Assembly (NCBI GenBank): GCA_964555585.1
Contig: CAZKSN010000006.1
Location: forward strand, 1 to 60,905
Direction: 5' to 3'
DNA from: CAZKSN01 sp964555585
GTDB lineage: Bacteria > Bacillota_I > Bacilli_A > RF39 > UBA660
DNA length: 60,905 nt
Part shown: positions 7,639 through 15,845 of the stretch, one piece after another
Layout of the letters: every line of letters begins with the position of its first letter
Numbering within the stretch: position 1 is the stretch's first letter
Notes under the pieces: model-generated
The model's database searches: none
What the model saw: only the letters and a program-made list of their open reading frames with translations
What the model was told of the DNA's origin: nothing
Position numbers and translations under genes: made by a program

Positions 7639-8497
7639 TAGAAGTATCTTTAAGAATAAAATAAAAATTATTGAATCAGAGGATAGTAAATATGTATGTA
7701 AAAAAACAGAAAAGAATATTAAAGAATTATTTGACTACCTGGATAGTAGAAATTTCATCAATCATCCAAGAATAATAGATAATATTGATAACGAATATAG
7801 ATATGAATACATTGAGGAGAAGTTTTATCCGAATGAAAGAAAAGGAAATGACATAGCTGAATTGTTATCAAATTTACATTATAAAACCTCTTATTTTAAA
7901 GATGTAAGTAAAAATAAATATAGAGAGATTCATGATAAGTTAAAAGATAATATTGAAATATTAAAAAAATATTATGATAATTTAATAAATAATATTGAGA
8001 CAGAAGTCTTTCCATCTCCATCTCATTATTTTATTGAAAGAAATTATTCAATAATTAATAATTCCTTATTATATTGTGAAAAAGAATTAAAAAATTGGTT
8101 TAAAATGGTTGAAAATAAGAATAAAGAAAGAGTATCTATAGTACATAACAATATAAAAACCGAACATTTCTTAAGAAGTGATCAAGGATATTTAATTAAT
8201 TGGGACAATTATATAATAGATACTCCAGTGATAGACTTATATAAATTTTACCTTAATGATTCATTAAAATATGATTTTCTAGATATATTTAGAGAATATA
8301 ATAAACATTTTGAACTGAGTATGGAAGAAAGAAAATTATTATTTATATTAATTTCAATGCCTAAGAGAATTGAAGAAGTTTCAAATGAAATAATAAACGT
8401 TAAAAATATGAAATATATTTTTGATTATTTATATAATACAAGTAAACTCATATCTTCAATGAATTTTGAAGAAAAAGAAGCAAAACAAACCAATTAG
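7631..8497 (+). CDS. ysxE: YsxE-like spore coat kinase-fold protein
   Basis: 288 residues, overlapping spoVID by 8 bp as in a tight operon. The fold is that of CotS/YsxE and aminoglycoside phosphotransferase-like kinases: an EYIEEKF hinge near residue 60, a catalytic-loop equivalent VHNNIKTEHFL near residue 170 and a metal-loop equivalent YLINWDNYI near 188. Canonical members have His-x-Asp and Asp-Trp/Phe-Asp/Glu at these positions. Here the first Asp is Asn (HNN) and the second loop starts with Asn (NWD), so catalysis may be lost. Likely a spore-coat component acting with SpoVID. Confidence 0.75.
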   Translation: MNNRSIFKNKIKIIESEDSKYVCKKTEKNIKELFDYLDSRNFINHPRIIDNIDNEYRYEYIEEKFYPNERKGNDIAELLSNLHYKTSYFKDVSKNKYREIHDKLKDNIEILKKYYDNLINNIETEVFPSPSHYFIERNYSIINNSLLYCEKELKNWFKMVENKNKERVSIVHNNIKTEHFLRSDQGYLINWDNYIIDTPVIDLYKFYLNDSLKYDFLDIFREYNKHFELSMEERKLLFILISMPKRIEEVSNEIINVKNMKYIFDYLYNTSKLISSMNFEEKEAKQTN

Positions 8498-8653
8498 TGT
8501 CAATAAAATAAATATATTTATTCTGGAAGGCAATATAAAAGTGAATATTATCTGCCAAATTACCAATACTCCCAAAATAAAGAATATTAATATGTTAAAT
8601 AGAGGTTTATTGTTTTTGTAGATATCCATTAATTTGTTAAACTTATCATTCAT
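8456..8653 (-). CDS. small two-helix membrane protein, hypothetical
   Basis: 65 residues. Two hydrophobic segments (about 19-38 and 45-61), a charged start MNDKFNKLMDIYKNNK and a KIH end. The ATG has a modest AGGTG site upstream on the minus strand. The last 42 bp are antisense to the end of ysxE, and the spoVID-ysxE terminator lies upstream of it, so it is antisense to that transcript's 3' tail. No family recognised. It may be a real small membrane protein, or chance in AT-rich DNA. Confidence 0.5.
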   Translation of the reverse strand: MNDKFNKLMDIYKNNKPLFNILIFFILGVLVIWQIIFTFILPSRINIFILLTLIGLFCFFFFKIH

Positions 8654-8688
8654 ATAAAAACACCTAGTTTATTATATGAAATATTTAA

Positions 8689-8716
8689 AAAAATTGATTT
8701 TTTTAATCAATTTTTT
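8689..8716 (+). terminator. terminator of spoVID-ysxE
   Basis: Stem AATTGATT/AATCAATT with a 5-nt loop of T residues, then TTTTTT. The position fits termination of plus-strand transcription after ysxE and before the pilin-cluster promoter at 8731. Confidence 0.65.
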
Positions 8717-8730
8717 AATTTTATAAATTC

Positions 8731-8758
8731 TTGAAAATAATTATATATATGTTATACT
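8731..8758 (+). promoter_or_regulatory. sigma-A type promoter of pilin cluster
   Basis: TTGAAA, a 16-bp spacer, then TATACT preceded by TG at the extended -10 position (TGTTATACT). The ATG of the first pilin-cluster gene is 21 bp downstream, with GGAAGAG as ribosome site. Confidence 0.6.
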
Positions 8759-8779
8759 TAATAATAAGGAAGAGTAAAT

Positions 8780-10258
8780 ATGAAAAAGGGATTTGTATCA
8801 AGTTCACTGGTATATTCATTTATAATAGTATTTTTATTTATTACACTTTCTATTATTTCATATAATTTGAATAAGGAAAAATTACTCAGTTTTATAAATG
8901 AGGATGCTAAAAAGGAAATAGAAGAGGGATTTTTAGATAAGGATACAGGAGCAAAAGAAGTATTGATTGGAGATACTTTTGAATTTTCATATACTGGAAA
9001 CTATCAAACATTTACAGTTCCAGAAAATGGCACTTATCAGATAGAGCTTTGGGGAGCTCAAGGTGGTGCAAATGGAGGAAAGGGCGCTTATACTAAGGGA
9101 AATTTAAATTTAACTAAAAACACAGAATTATATGTGTATGTTGGTTCTCAAGGTTTAGCTTCATCAAATCCCTATTCTGCAAGCAATACTAATGGCTGGA
9201 ATGGAGGAGGAACTGGTGGATATTTCACTGCAAGTGGATATTTATATAGAAATGCAGGTGGAGGAGGAGCCACTGATATAAGAACTACTTCAACAACTGG
9301 ATATAGGTATATTAGAGATTACATAAATGGAAGTACAGCAAATACTGGAAATCACTGGATTGAAATACAAGCTTTTGATATGAATGGAAATAATGTTGCA
9401 CTGAATAAGACTGTTACAAGTGATGCAACATTGAATCGTGGAAATTTAATAGTAGATGGAAATTATACAGATGGAATAGATGGAGGTAATGGTTATGGAT
9501 ATGTATCTGAAACCGGACTTCATTACGTAGAAATAGATTTAGGAAGTGAGTATCAACTTTCATATGTACAAATATGGCATTTTTACTTAGATATAAGAAG
9601 ATATTATTCTACTAAAACTGTTTTATATAATTCTGATCGAACTGTTAGTAATACAGTGTATGATTCAGCTATTGGAAATATTTATTATGAAAGTAACTTT
9701 GGAAAAAAACTTGATACAAATTTAAAAGATAGAATTATGGTGGCAGCTGGTGGAGGCGGTGGAGATGGTGTATATAATGGTGGTTATGCTGGAGCACTTA
9801 CTGGAGGGAATGGTATGATTGTTTCAGGTAGTGATGGCATAGCTGGAGCAGGGGGTACTCAAACAGCAGGAGGTACTAGCGGATATCATGCAGGTTTTTT
9901 TGGTACAGGAGGAGATGGGTTTATTCTCAATTCTGCTAATCCAAATTGTAATGATGCTTCAGCTGGTGGTGGTGGCTACTTTGGTGGAGGTGGAGGAAAA
10001 AGTGGAGGCACTACATGTTCTCCAGCTTCTAGAGCTTCGGGTGGTGGTGGTTCATCATTTATTTCAGGTTATACTGGATGTAATGCAATTGATTCTTCAG
10101 GAAATAGTACTGGACAACCTACTCATTATTCTGGATATATATTTACCAATTCTCAAATAATTGCAGGTAATGCTTCTATGCCAAGTTCCATAGGAGATAC
10201 TGAAACTGGTCATTCAGGTAATGGTTATGCAAAAATAGTTGTAATGAGTTTAGAATAA
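8780..10258 (+). CDS. glycine-rich surface protein with inserted discoidin-like domain
   Basis: 492 residues. The N-terminus MKKGF + SSSLVYSF and a hydrophobic helix to about residue 30 resemble a type IV prepilin leader, though Glu at +5 is replaced by Ser. Residues 65-173 and 313-492 form a glycine-rich domain (WGAQGGANGGKG, VAAGGGGG, GGGYFGGGGG) like phage-tail and surface Gly-rich domains. Residues about 174-312 interrupt it with a jelly-roll of F5/8C (discoidin) character: GNHWIEIQAFD, VALNKTVTS, LHYVEIDLG. It has two Cys pairs (390/413, 434 region). It heads a three-gene pilin-like operon, so a pilus-borne adhesin binding sugars is a reasonable inference, not shown. Confidence 0.7.
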   Translation: MKKGFVSSSLVYSFIIVFLFITLSIISYNLNKEKLLSFINEDAKKEIEEGFLDKDTGAKEVLIGDTFEFSYTGNYQTFTVPENGTYQIELWGAQGGANGGKGAYTKGNLNLTKNTELYVYVGSQGLASSNPYSASNTNGWNGGGTGGYFTASGYLYRNAGGGGATDIRTTSTTGYRYIRDYINGSTANTGNHWIEIQAFDMNGNNVALNKTVTSDATLNRGNLIVDGNYTDGIDGGNGYGYVSETGLHYVEIDLGSEYQLSYVQIWHFYLDIRRYYSTKTVLYNSDRTVSNTVYDSAIGNIYYESNFGKKLDTNLKDRIMVAAGGGGGDGVYNGGYAGALTGGNGMIVSGSDGIAGAGGTQTAGGTSGYHAGFFGTGGDGFILNSANPNCNDASAGGGGYFGGGGGKSGGTTCSPASRASGGGGSSFISGYTGCNAIDSSGNSTGQPTHYSGYIFTNSQIIAGNASMPSSIGDTETGHSGNGYAKIVVMSLE

Positions 10259-10273
10259 AATGAAGAGGTTAAT

Positions 10274-10729
10274 ATGAAAGAAAAACATGGATTTGTATTT
10301 ATTGAAACAATAATTGTAATTGTAGTTGCAATGGTTTTGCTTGTATCAATTTATTCAAGCTTTTCCTTGATTTTAACCAATATAAATAGAAAAGAAAAAT
10401 ATGATAATATTAATGATATTTATAAAGCAAATATAGTGAGTAGATTATTTACTTCATATACAATTGGAGCAGATTATGTAGAGATAGATGAAACAAACTG
10501 TTCAAGTTATATGAATTCTGACTGTGCTAATGTATTATCTGATTTAGGAATTAATGATATATTTATAAATGATATTTCTTATGAAGATATATTGATTTCT
10601 GAACCAGATTTACCATCTACACTAATTAGTTATTTAAATAATAAAGCTATTGAAGAAAATACAATAATTATACACTGCATCAGAAATGGTGAAGATTATT
10701 ATGCTTCAATAATCTTTAAGGAAAGTTAG
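10274..10729 (+). CDS. type IV pilin-like protein (minor pseudopilin)
   Basis: 151 residues. A short basic leader ends at Gly (KEKHG) followed by FVFIETIIVIVVAMVLLVS: prepilin cleavage site, Glu at +5 and a hydrophobic helix, as in type IV and competence pseudopilins. The soluble part is small and has Cys residues within SSYMNSDCANV and IHCIRNG that could pair. Ribosome site GAAGAGG. It lies 15 bp after the glycine-rich gene and 6 bp before the next pilin gene. A prepilin peptidase at 33.3 kb could process it. Confidence 0.75.
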   Translation: MKEKHGFVFIETIIVIVVAMVLLVSIYSSFSLILTNINRKEKYDNINDIYKANIVSRLFTSYTIGADYVEIDETNCSSYMNSDCANVLSDLGINDIFINDISYEDILISEPDLPSTLISYLNNKAIEENTIIIHCIRNGEDYYASIIFKES

Positions 10730-10735
10730 GATATT

Positions 10736-11206
10736 ATGAAAAAAGGTTTTACTCTTATTGAATTATTAATTAGTATTTCTTTATTGACTATAATTTTAAT
10801 TTTTATGTTAAGTCTTTTGGTAAAATTAACTGAAAAAAGGGAAGGTAATGGAGATTTAAATATACTTATTGATCAGGCATTAATGTCTAAAAAAATGAAT
10901 TCAGATATTTTTAATAACAATGGTTTATCATCAGTATCTTGTTCAGATGGTGCTAATTGTACTTTGATATTTAATAATGGAACTGAAAAGTTTATTTCTT
11001 TATCTGAAAATTTAAAAACAATAACTTATGGTACCAGTACTAATAATGACTTTGTAAAAGCATTGCCAGATGATTATACATATGCTTCAATTACTTTATT
11101 AAAAAATAATTATACAAATGGAGATTTGATAAAGTTAACAATATCTGTTACAGATAATCCAATTTATAATTTAGAAGTATATTATTATGGTAATTTATCA
11201 GAATAA
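10736..11206 (+). CDS. prepilin-type protein, GFTLIELL class
   Basis: 156 residues with a textbook prepilin N-terminus: MKKGFTLIELLISISLL, cleavage after Gly4, N-methylation motif and Glu at +5, then a hydrophobic helix to residue 28. The C-terminal domain is a short beta-rich region with a Cys pair in VSCSDGANC. Comparable to ComGC/GspG/ComGF-type pseudopilins but not assignable to one. Last gene of the pilin operon; its 3' end overlaps convergent ylbJ by 9 bp. Confidence 0.8.
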   Translation: MKKGFTLIELLISISLLTIILIFMLSLLVKLTEKREGNGDLNILIDQALMSKKMNSDIFNNNGLSSVSCSDGANCTLIFNNGTEKFISLSENLKTITYGTSTNNDFVKALPDDYTYASITLLKNNYTNGDLIKLTISVTDNPIYNLEVYYYGNLSE

Positions 11207-12130
11207 AATAAGTAATATGTATGTAATTATAGAAAATATAATCGCAGATATAAATCTTACTTTTATAATATATTTATAATTTATTTTATATTCGCTCAAT
11301 ATACTGAATATTTGTGAATGTATGCAAAAACCACTGAATATTAAGGTAAATATTATTAAAGTAATTTTTAAGTTAACATCAATAACTAGATTGCTTATAT
11401 TTTCAATACCACCTGTAATTTCTATAAATGAGGTTGTAATTGCTTTAGCAATATTATTTAATTTCAAATAATTGAATAATATATTTTCTATTATTGTAAA
11501 TATAGTTATGTTTCCCAGTATAAGAATTAAAGTATCAAAAGAATTTATAATTGAATTTTTCATTATTTTTCCGAAATTTAAAGAATTATAGTTTCTATAT
11601 ATTTTAGTACTTATAGTTTTTTTAAATTTATTTCTTATCAGATAGCCCAAAGTAAAATTATTAATATATAAAATTATTAATATTAAAAAACCAAGTTTTA
11701 TATTATTTAAAAATAATAATCCAACACTTCCTATTATAAACATGGGATTTGGAAAATAAGTGAAAGCTATTAGCTTTGTGGCTTCTTCCTCATCAATAAT
11801 TTTATTGTCCAGCAGTACTTTAGTATATTTGGCATTACCGGGATGTCCGCTTAACATGCTTAATATAATAACTATTGAGCTTTCCTTACTTATTTTAAAC
11901 AGCTTATTAAATATATTACCCAACACTTTACCGATATAGAAAGGAAAATTATAACTGATTAAAATATCACTTAAAATAAAAAATGGGAACATAGATAAGA
12001 ATATTTTATCAAAAAACAAATATGAACTGTCTCTAACACTTTCTATAATGATACGGGGATTAACAAGTGTTAATATGCATATTAATAAAAATATAATAAA
12101 TATAAGTATATATTTTATTTTACCATTCAT
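11198..12130 (-). CDS. ylbJ: sporulation integral membrane protein YlbJ-like
   Basis: 310 residues with about eight hydrophobic segments and the conserved YlbJ/nucleoside-recognition region MLSGHPGNAKYTKVLL and FTYFPNPMFIIGSVG. YlbJ is a mother-cell membrane protein needed for spore resistance in Bacillus; its exact transport role is unknown. Next to it, divergently, lies ylbL, which is also the Bacillus neighbour (ylbJ-ylbK-ylbL), supporting the call. The ATG has AGGAG upstream. Confidence 0.85.
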   Translation of the reverse strand: MNGKIKYILIFIIFLLICILTLVNPRIIIESVRDSSYLFFDKIFLSMFPFFILSDILISYNFPFYIGKVLGNIFNKLFKISKESSIVIILSMLSGHPGNAKYTKVLLDNKIIDEEEATKLIAFTYFPNPMFIIGSVGLLFLNNIKLGFLILIILYINNFTLGYLIRNKFKKTISTKIYRNYNSLNFGKIMKNSIINSFDTLILILGNITIFTIIENILFNYLKLNNIAKAITTSFIEITGGIENISNLVIDVNLKITLIIFTLIFSGFCIHSQIFSILSEYKINYKYIIKVRFISAIIFSIITYILLILF

Positions 12131-12174
12131 AATTTCTCCTTTGATGTGTTATAATGTTTTATGGAGGCTAGAGA

Positions 12175-13182
12175 ATGCTTAATAAAATTTATGATAAAAT
12201 ATTGAAATATATAAAGGAAAACTATAAATCTTTATTATTTATGTTTTTCTTTATTTTATTAATTACAATTCCAACAAATTATGAAGTATATACTCCCGGT
12301 GGATTGATCAATTTAAACAACAGAATTGAAGTGGAAGCTGGTACTGAAAGTGAAGGAAGTTTCAATTTAACTTATGTTGGTGCTAAAAAAGGAACTCTGC
12401 CCATATTGCTTTTATCTTTGGTAATACCTAACTGGGATATAGAGAGTCTAGATGAAAGCAGAATAGAAAATGAGGATTACAACGAAATAATTGAAAGAGA
12501 GAAAATATCCTTGCTGGAGGGAAATAAATATTCAATTGTAGTTGCATTTGAAGCCGCGAATGTTGATTATGAGATTATAAACAATGATTTGGTTGTTTAT
12601 TACGTGGAAGAAGCCGCAGATACCAGTCTTAAGATTGGAGATATTATACTCAGTATAAATGATATAACTGTAGAAACAACTGAAGATATTGCGAATATTA
12701 TGAAAAATTATGATAATGGTGAGAAAATAAACATTAGAATTGAGAGAGATAAAAAAGAAAAAGAAGTATATGCTTATGTTAGGGAAGAAGAAGGTAAGAA
12801 ATTTATTGGAATATATATTATTTCCATGCTGGATATAAAAACAAGCAGGGAAGTGGAGTTTAAAAATAAAAATAATGAAACCGGTTCTTCTGGAGGTTTA
12901 ATGAATGCTTTAACTATTTATGATATGCTGGTTGACGAGGACATTACCAAGGGTAATAAAATATCAGGGACAGGGACAATTGATATAAACGGAATTGTTG
13001 GTGAAGTGGCGGGAATAAAATATAAACTTGCAGGAGCAGTAAAAAAGAAGGCAGATATATTTATTGTTCCGGAAGAAAATTATGAAGAGGCTATAGAAGA
13101 GAAAGAAAAAAATAATTATGATATAGACATTATAAAAGCAGATACATTTGAAAATGTAGTTAATATATTGAAAAATAAATAA
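12175..13182 (+). CDS. ylbL: YlbL/SepM-like PDZ and Lon-type membrane protease
   Basis: 335 residues: an N-terminal membrane anchor (about 20-36), the conserved EVYTPGGLINL segment, a PDZ domain (about 140-220; KIGDIILSINDITVE) and a C-terminal Lon-type (S16) domain with the Ser-Lys dyad, Ser239 in TGSSGGLM and Lys284 in AGIKYKLAG. It acts at the outer face of the membrane; homologues cleave signalling or surface proteins. The ribosome site is GGAGG. A hairpin plus T run follows immediately. Confidence 0.9.
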   Translation: MLNKIYDKILKYIKENYKSLLFMFFFILLITIPTNYEVYTPGGLINLNNRIEVEAGTESEGSFNLTYVGAKKGTLPILLLSLVIPNWDIESLDESRIENEDYNEIIEREKISLLEGNKYSIVVAFEAANVDYEIINNDLVVYYVEEAADTSLKIGDIILSINDITVETTEDIANIMKNYDNGEKINIRIERDKKEKEVYAYVREEEGKKFIGIYIISMLDIKTSREVEFKNKNNETGSSGGLMNALTIYDMLVDEDITKGNKISGTGTIDINGIVGEVAGIKYKLAGAVKKKADIFIVPEENYEEAIEEKEKNNYDIDIIKADTFENVVNILKNK

Positions 13183-13203
13183 TTGATAATTATTTATTTT
13201 TTT
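13177..13203 (+). terminator. terminator after ylbL
   Basis: Perfect 8-bp stem AAATAATT/AATTATTT with a GAT loop, followed by ATTTTTTT. It begins inside the last codons of ylbL. All-AT stem, so of moderate strength. Confidence 0.6.
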
Positions 13204-13263
13204 GTACTTCTTTTGACAAAATTATTATATTGATATGTTTATAATTTTTTAAAAAGGTGAAAA

Positions 13264-13707
13264 ATGAATAAAAAAATTATCATATTAACAATTTTTATTT
13301 CTCTTGTTTTTGCATTGTTTCTATATTTGAATTATTCAAGAAAAAGTAATTCAAATGAAACAAAAAGCAATACATTATATTTTCTGCAGGTGGCAGCATT
13401 TAAAAAATATGACAATGTTATAAAAATGAGTAAATTACTTCCTTCATATATAGTTATAAAAGAAGATGACTTATACCATATTTATGTTGCCATTACAAAG
13501 GATGAAAAGAATATAGAAAAATTAAAAGAGTTTTATATTAAAAATGGCAATGATATATTTGTTAAAGAAAAAAAGGAGGATAATAATGATTTAATTGAAT
13601 ATATTGTTAAATATGATTTTCTTTTAGAGGAAACCAATGATAAGGATACAATAATTAATATTTCAAAAAATGTATTAAAAAAATATGAGGAAGTGATTAA
13701 TGAATGA
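13264..13707 (+). CDS. SPOR-domain membrane protein, SpoIIB-like
   Basis: 147 residues: a hydrophobic anchor (5-22), a short linker and an SPOR-type module starting YFLQVAAFKKYDNVIKMSKLL and continuing YHIYVAIT. SPOR domains bind denuded septal peptidoglycan. In Bacillus spoIIB (SPOR domain, engulfment/septal thinning) stands upstream of maf-radC-mre-min-spoIVF; here the gene overlaps radC by 8 bp and is followed by spoIVFA/B, so synteny argues for a SpoIIB role. Sequence alone would only support a generic SPOR protein. Confidence 0.65.
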   Translation: MNKKIIILTIFISLVFALFLYLNYSRKSNSNETKSNTLYFLQVAAFKKYDNVIKMSKLLPSYIVIKEDDLYHIYVAITKDEKNIEKLKEFYIKNGNDIFVKEKKEDNNDLIEYIVKYDFLLEETNDKDTIINISKNVLKKYEEVINE

Positions 13708-14386
13708 TGTTTTAATAAGAGATATAGCTGTTGACGAGAAACCAAGAGAAAGATTGTTTTTATATGGAAAAGACAATATATCCAATGAAGAACTGATTGC
13801 TATTATTTTAAGAAGCGGCACTAAAAATCTGTCTGCAAAATATTTGGCAAATAATATACTGAAAGAGTTTGATAATATAAATAATTTAAAGAATATATCA
13901 ATAAACAAGCTATGTAAAATTAAAGGAATTGGCAAGACAAAAGCTATTTCTTTAATAGCAGCTATAGAATTGGGAAAAAGAGTATATTATGTGAAAAACA
14001 AAAAAGATGTTATATTGAATAATTCCAGTAAAATATTTAATCTGTTTAAAAGTGAATTCATTAATGAGAAACAAGAAAAATTTTACTGTATATACTTAGA
14101 TACAAAATGTAAGTTAATTTCATATAAGAATTTATTTATTGGCTCGGTCAATATATCTACAATTCATCCAAGAGAAATATTCAAAGAAGCATTTAATGTA
14201 AGTGCCTCTTCAATTGTATGCATTCATAATCATCCAAGTGGAGATGTGACACCAAGTAAAATAGATATGGAAGCAACTGATAAGTTAATGAAAATTGGTG
14301 AAATTATGGGAATAAAGGTAATTGATCACTTGATATTCGGAGAAGACTCCTATTATAGTTTTTATGAAACTATGAATAAAAAATAA
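13700..14386 (+). CDS. radC: RadC family JAB-domain protein
   Basis: 228 residues: N-terminal helix-hairpin-helix region (LCKIKGIGKTKAISLIAA, about 72-92) and a C-terminal JAB1/MPN-like metalloprotease domain with the conserved HNHPSGD zinc motif near residue 175 followed by PSKID. The true function of RadC proteins is unsettled; the old link to DNA repair is doubtful. The ATG overlaps the upstream SPOR gene. Followed by spoIVFA; maf and mreBCD-minCD, which flank radC in Bacillus, are missing here. Confidence 0.93.
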   Translation: MNDVLIRDIAVDEKPRERLFLYGKDNISNEELIAIILRSGTKNLSAKYLANNILKEFDNINNLKNISINKLCKIKGIGKTKAISLIAAIELGKRVYYVKNKKDVILNNSSKIFNLFKSEFINEKQEKFYCIYLDTKCKLISYKNLFIGSVNISTIHPREIFKEAFNVSASSIVCIHNHPSGDVTPSKIDMEATDKLMKIGEIMGIKVIDHLIFGEDSYYSFYETMNKK

Positions 14387-14416
14387 TTGATTTCATATAT
14401 TTCTTTAGGTGATTAT

Positions 14417-14995
14417 ATGACATTGGAAGACTATGACAAACAAAGAAATGGACATACTCTTAAAATATTTAAAAACAGGTACATACGCGGATTATTCAAT
14501 AGAATACTTATAACTACCATATTAGTATTGTCAACACTGATAATTACTAATTTTAGTATTTCTTCTAGAAAGTTCGTAGTCAAATACTTATTTCAAACAG
14601 ATTTTAAATTTTCAACTATCAATACATTTTTCAATAAATATTTATTTGATATAAAAGAAAAAACAAAACCGGTTAATACTGAAGATACTCTTGATTTTTC
14701 CAATGCAGAAGAATATAAAGATGGGATAAGTATAAATTTGACTAAAGGTACTACTATAAATTTAATAGAAAGCGGAATAGTGGTATTCATCGGAGAAAAA
14801 GAAAATTACAACAATACAGTAATCATTCAACAGAGCAATGGAATTGATGCTTGGTATGGGAATATCGGCAATACAGATATAAATTTATATGATTATGTTG
14901 AAAAAGGCAATATAATTGGAACTTCAGAAGATAAATTATATTTAGTTTTTCAAAAAAATGGAGAGTTTTTAAATTATAAAGAAGCTATTAAGTAA
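14417..14995 (+). CDS. spoIVFA: stage IV sporulation protein SpoIVFA-like
   Basis: 192 residues from the ATG at 14417, chosen because AGGTGATT precedes it; a TTG 30 bp upstream is unsupported. A transmembrane segment lies at about 28-46 and a degenerate LytM/M23-like domain at the C-terminus (ESGIVVFIGEKENY, NTVIIQQSNGIDAWYGNI, VEKGNIIGTS) without the metal ligands, as in SpoIVFA. SpoIVFA holds and regulates the SpoIVFB protease in the mother-cell engulfment membrane. spoIVFB overlaps its 3' end. Confidence 0.8.
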   Translation: MTLEDYDKQRNGHTLKIFKNRYIRGLFNRILITTILVLSTLIITNFSISSRKFVVKYLFQTDFKFSTINTFFNKYLFDIKEKTKPVNTEDTLDFSNAEEYKDGISINLTKGTTINLIESGIVVFIGEKENYNNTVIIQQSNGIDAWYGNIGNTDINLYDYVEKGNIIGTSEDKLYLVFQKNGEFLNYKEAIK

Positions 14996-15737
14996 GATAC
15001 ATATTCATAATCTAACATATCTTTTAATATTGATTTCATTATTATCTGGTTATTTTAAATATGTAATTATATTTTTAATTTTAATAATCATTCATGAACT
15101 TGGTCACTTGTTTGCGGCAGATATGTTTAAATATGAATTGGATAAAATCATTATTTATCCTTTTGGAGGAAAAACAAAATACACAGCTTTACTTAATTCT
15201 CCGATTATAAATGAATTGGTAATATTGTTGTTTGGATTTATTTTTCAATTTATCTTTTATTTTATCATTTATCTTTTATTTGTTAATAACTATATTACCA
15301 ATAATAATTTTTTAATTGTAAAAAGTATTCATTATTATTTAATATTATTTAATTCTTTACCTATAATTCCATTGGATGGAAGTAAATTTTTAAATTTAAT
15401 GCTAGAATTGGTATTTTCATATAAAAAAGCAAATTTAATTACCATATATATTTCTGTTATAATTTTAATATTGTTATTAATATTTAATTATAAATTATTG
15501 TTTATTTTTATAGCAATAATTCTATTTAAATCTATTGTATTGGAATTATATGATCATAAATATAAAATTAATAAATTCTTAATTGAAAGACTATTATATA
15601 AATTCAATTTTAAAAGAGGAAGGACTATAAAAAATATATATGAAATAAAAAGAAATAAAACTCATAAAATAATAAGTAAAAATAGATTAATTACTGAAAG
15701 AGAATATTTAGAGAATTTATTTGACTTCAGGCATTAA
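14973..15737 (+). CDS. spoIVFB: SpoIVFB site-2 metalloprotease, apparent AUU start
   Basis: 254 residues if started at ATT 14973. It contains HELGH (about residues 41-45) and the third ligand region NSLPIIPLDGSK, the hallmarks of S2P-family SpoIVFB, plus about six membrane helices. It cleaves pro-sigma-K inside the membrane. The first in-frame ATG/GTG/TTG is TTG 15030, which has no ribosome site and would cut off the conserved first helix region (KIHIHNLTYLLI, like Bacillus KIHVH...). GGAGAG at 14960-14965 is 7 nt before ATT 14973. The 23-bp overlap with spoIVFA suggests coupling. Family certain; start inferred. Confidence 0.88.
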   Translation: MIKKLLSKIHIHNLTYLLILISLLSGYFKYVIIFLILIIIHELGHLFAADMFKYELDKIIIYPFGGKTKYTALLNSPIINELVILLFGFIFQFIFYFIIYLLFVNNYITNNNFLIVKSIHYYLILFNSLPIIPLDGSKFLNLMLELVFSYKKANLITIYISVIILILLLIFNYKLLFIFIAIILFKSIVLELYDHKYKINKFLIERLLYKFNFKRGRTIKNIYEIKRNKTHKIISKNRLITEREYLENLFDFRH

Positions 15738-15749
15738 TTATGATAAAAT
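15721..15749 (+). promoter_or_regulatory. promoter of rplU-prp-rpmA
   Basis: TTGACT, a 17-bp spacer, then TAAAAT with TG at the extended -10 position (TGATAAAAT). The -35 element lies inside the last codons of spoIVFB; the promoter feeds the L21-type leader. Confidence 0.7.
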
Positions 15750-15754
15750 CACTA

Positions 15755-15842
15755 TGTTTGTAGATTCTTCTCTACAACCGCACTAAAAAGGTTTTTAAAA
15801 CATTTATGTTACCTTAAAGGCGAGTCTTATTGAAGGAGGAAA
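15755..15842 (+). ncRNA. ribosomal L21 operon leader RNA
   Basis: The rplU 5' leader carries a stem-loop TTGTAGATTCTTCTCTACAA, then CCGCACTAAAAAGG and a conserved-looking AAAGGCGAGTCTTAT block before GAAGGAGG. This arrangement matches the L21 leader class of Firmicutes, in which the operon is controlled through leader structure, presumably by L21. Recognised by position and motif, not by a covariance search. Confidence 0.65.
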
Positions 15843-15845
15843 GTT

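Noticed and set aside
9888..10160. Open frame in another register inside the glycine-rich gene
   Set aside because: Its Val/Leu-rich product is the frame-shifted reading of GGT/GGA repeats; no ribosome site and full overlap with a better gene.
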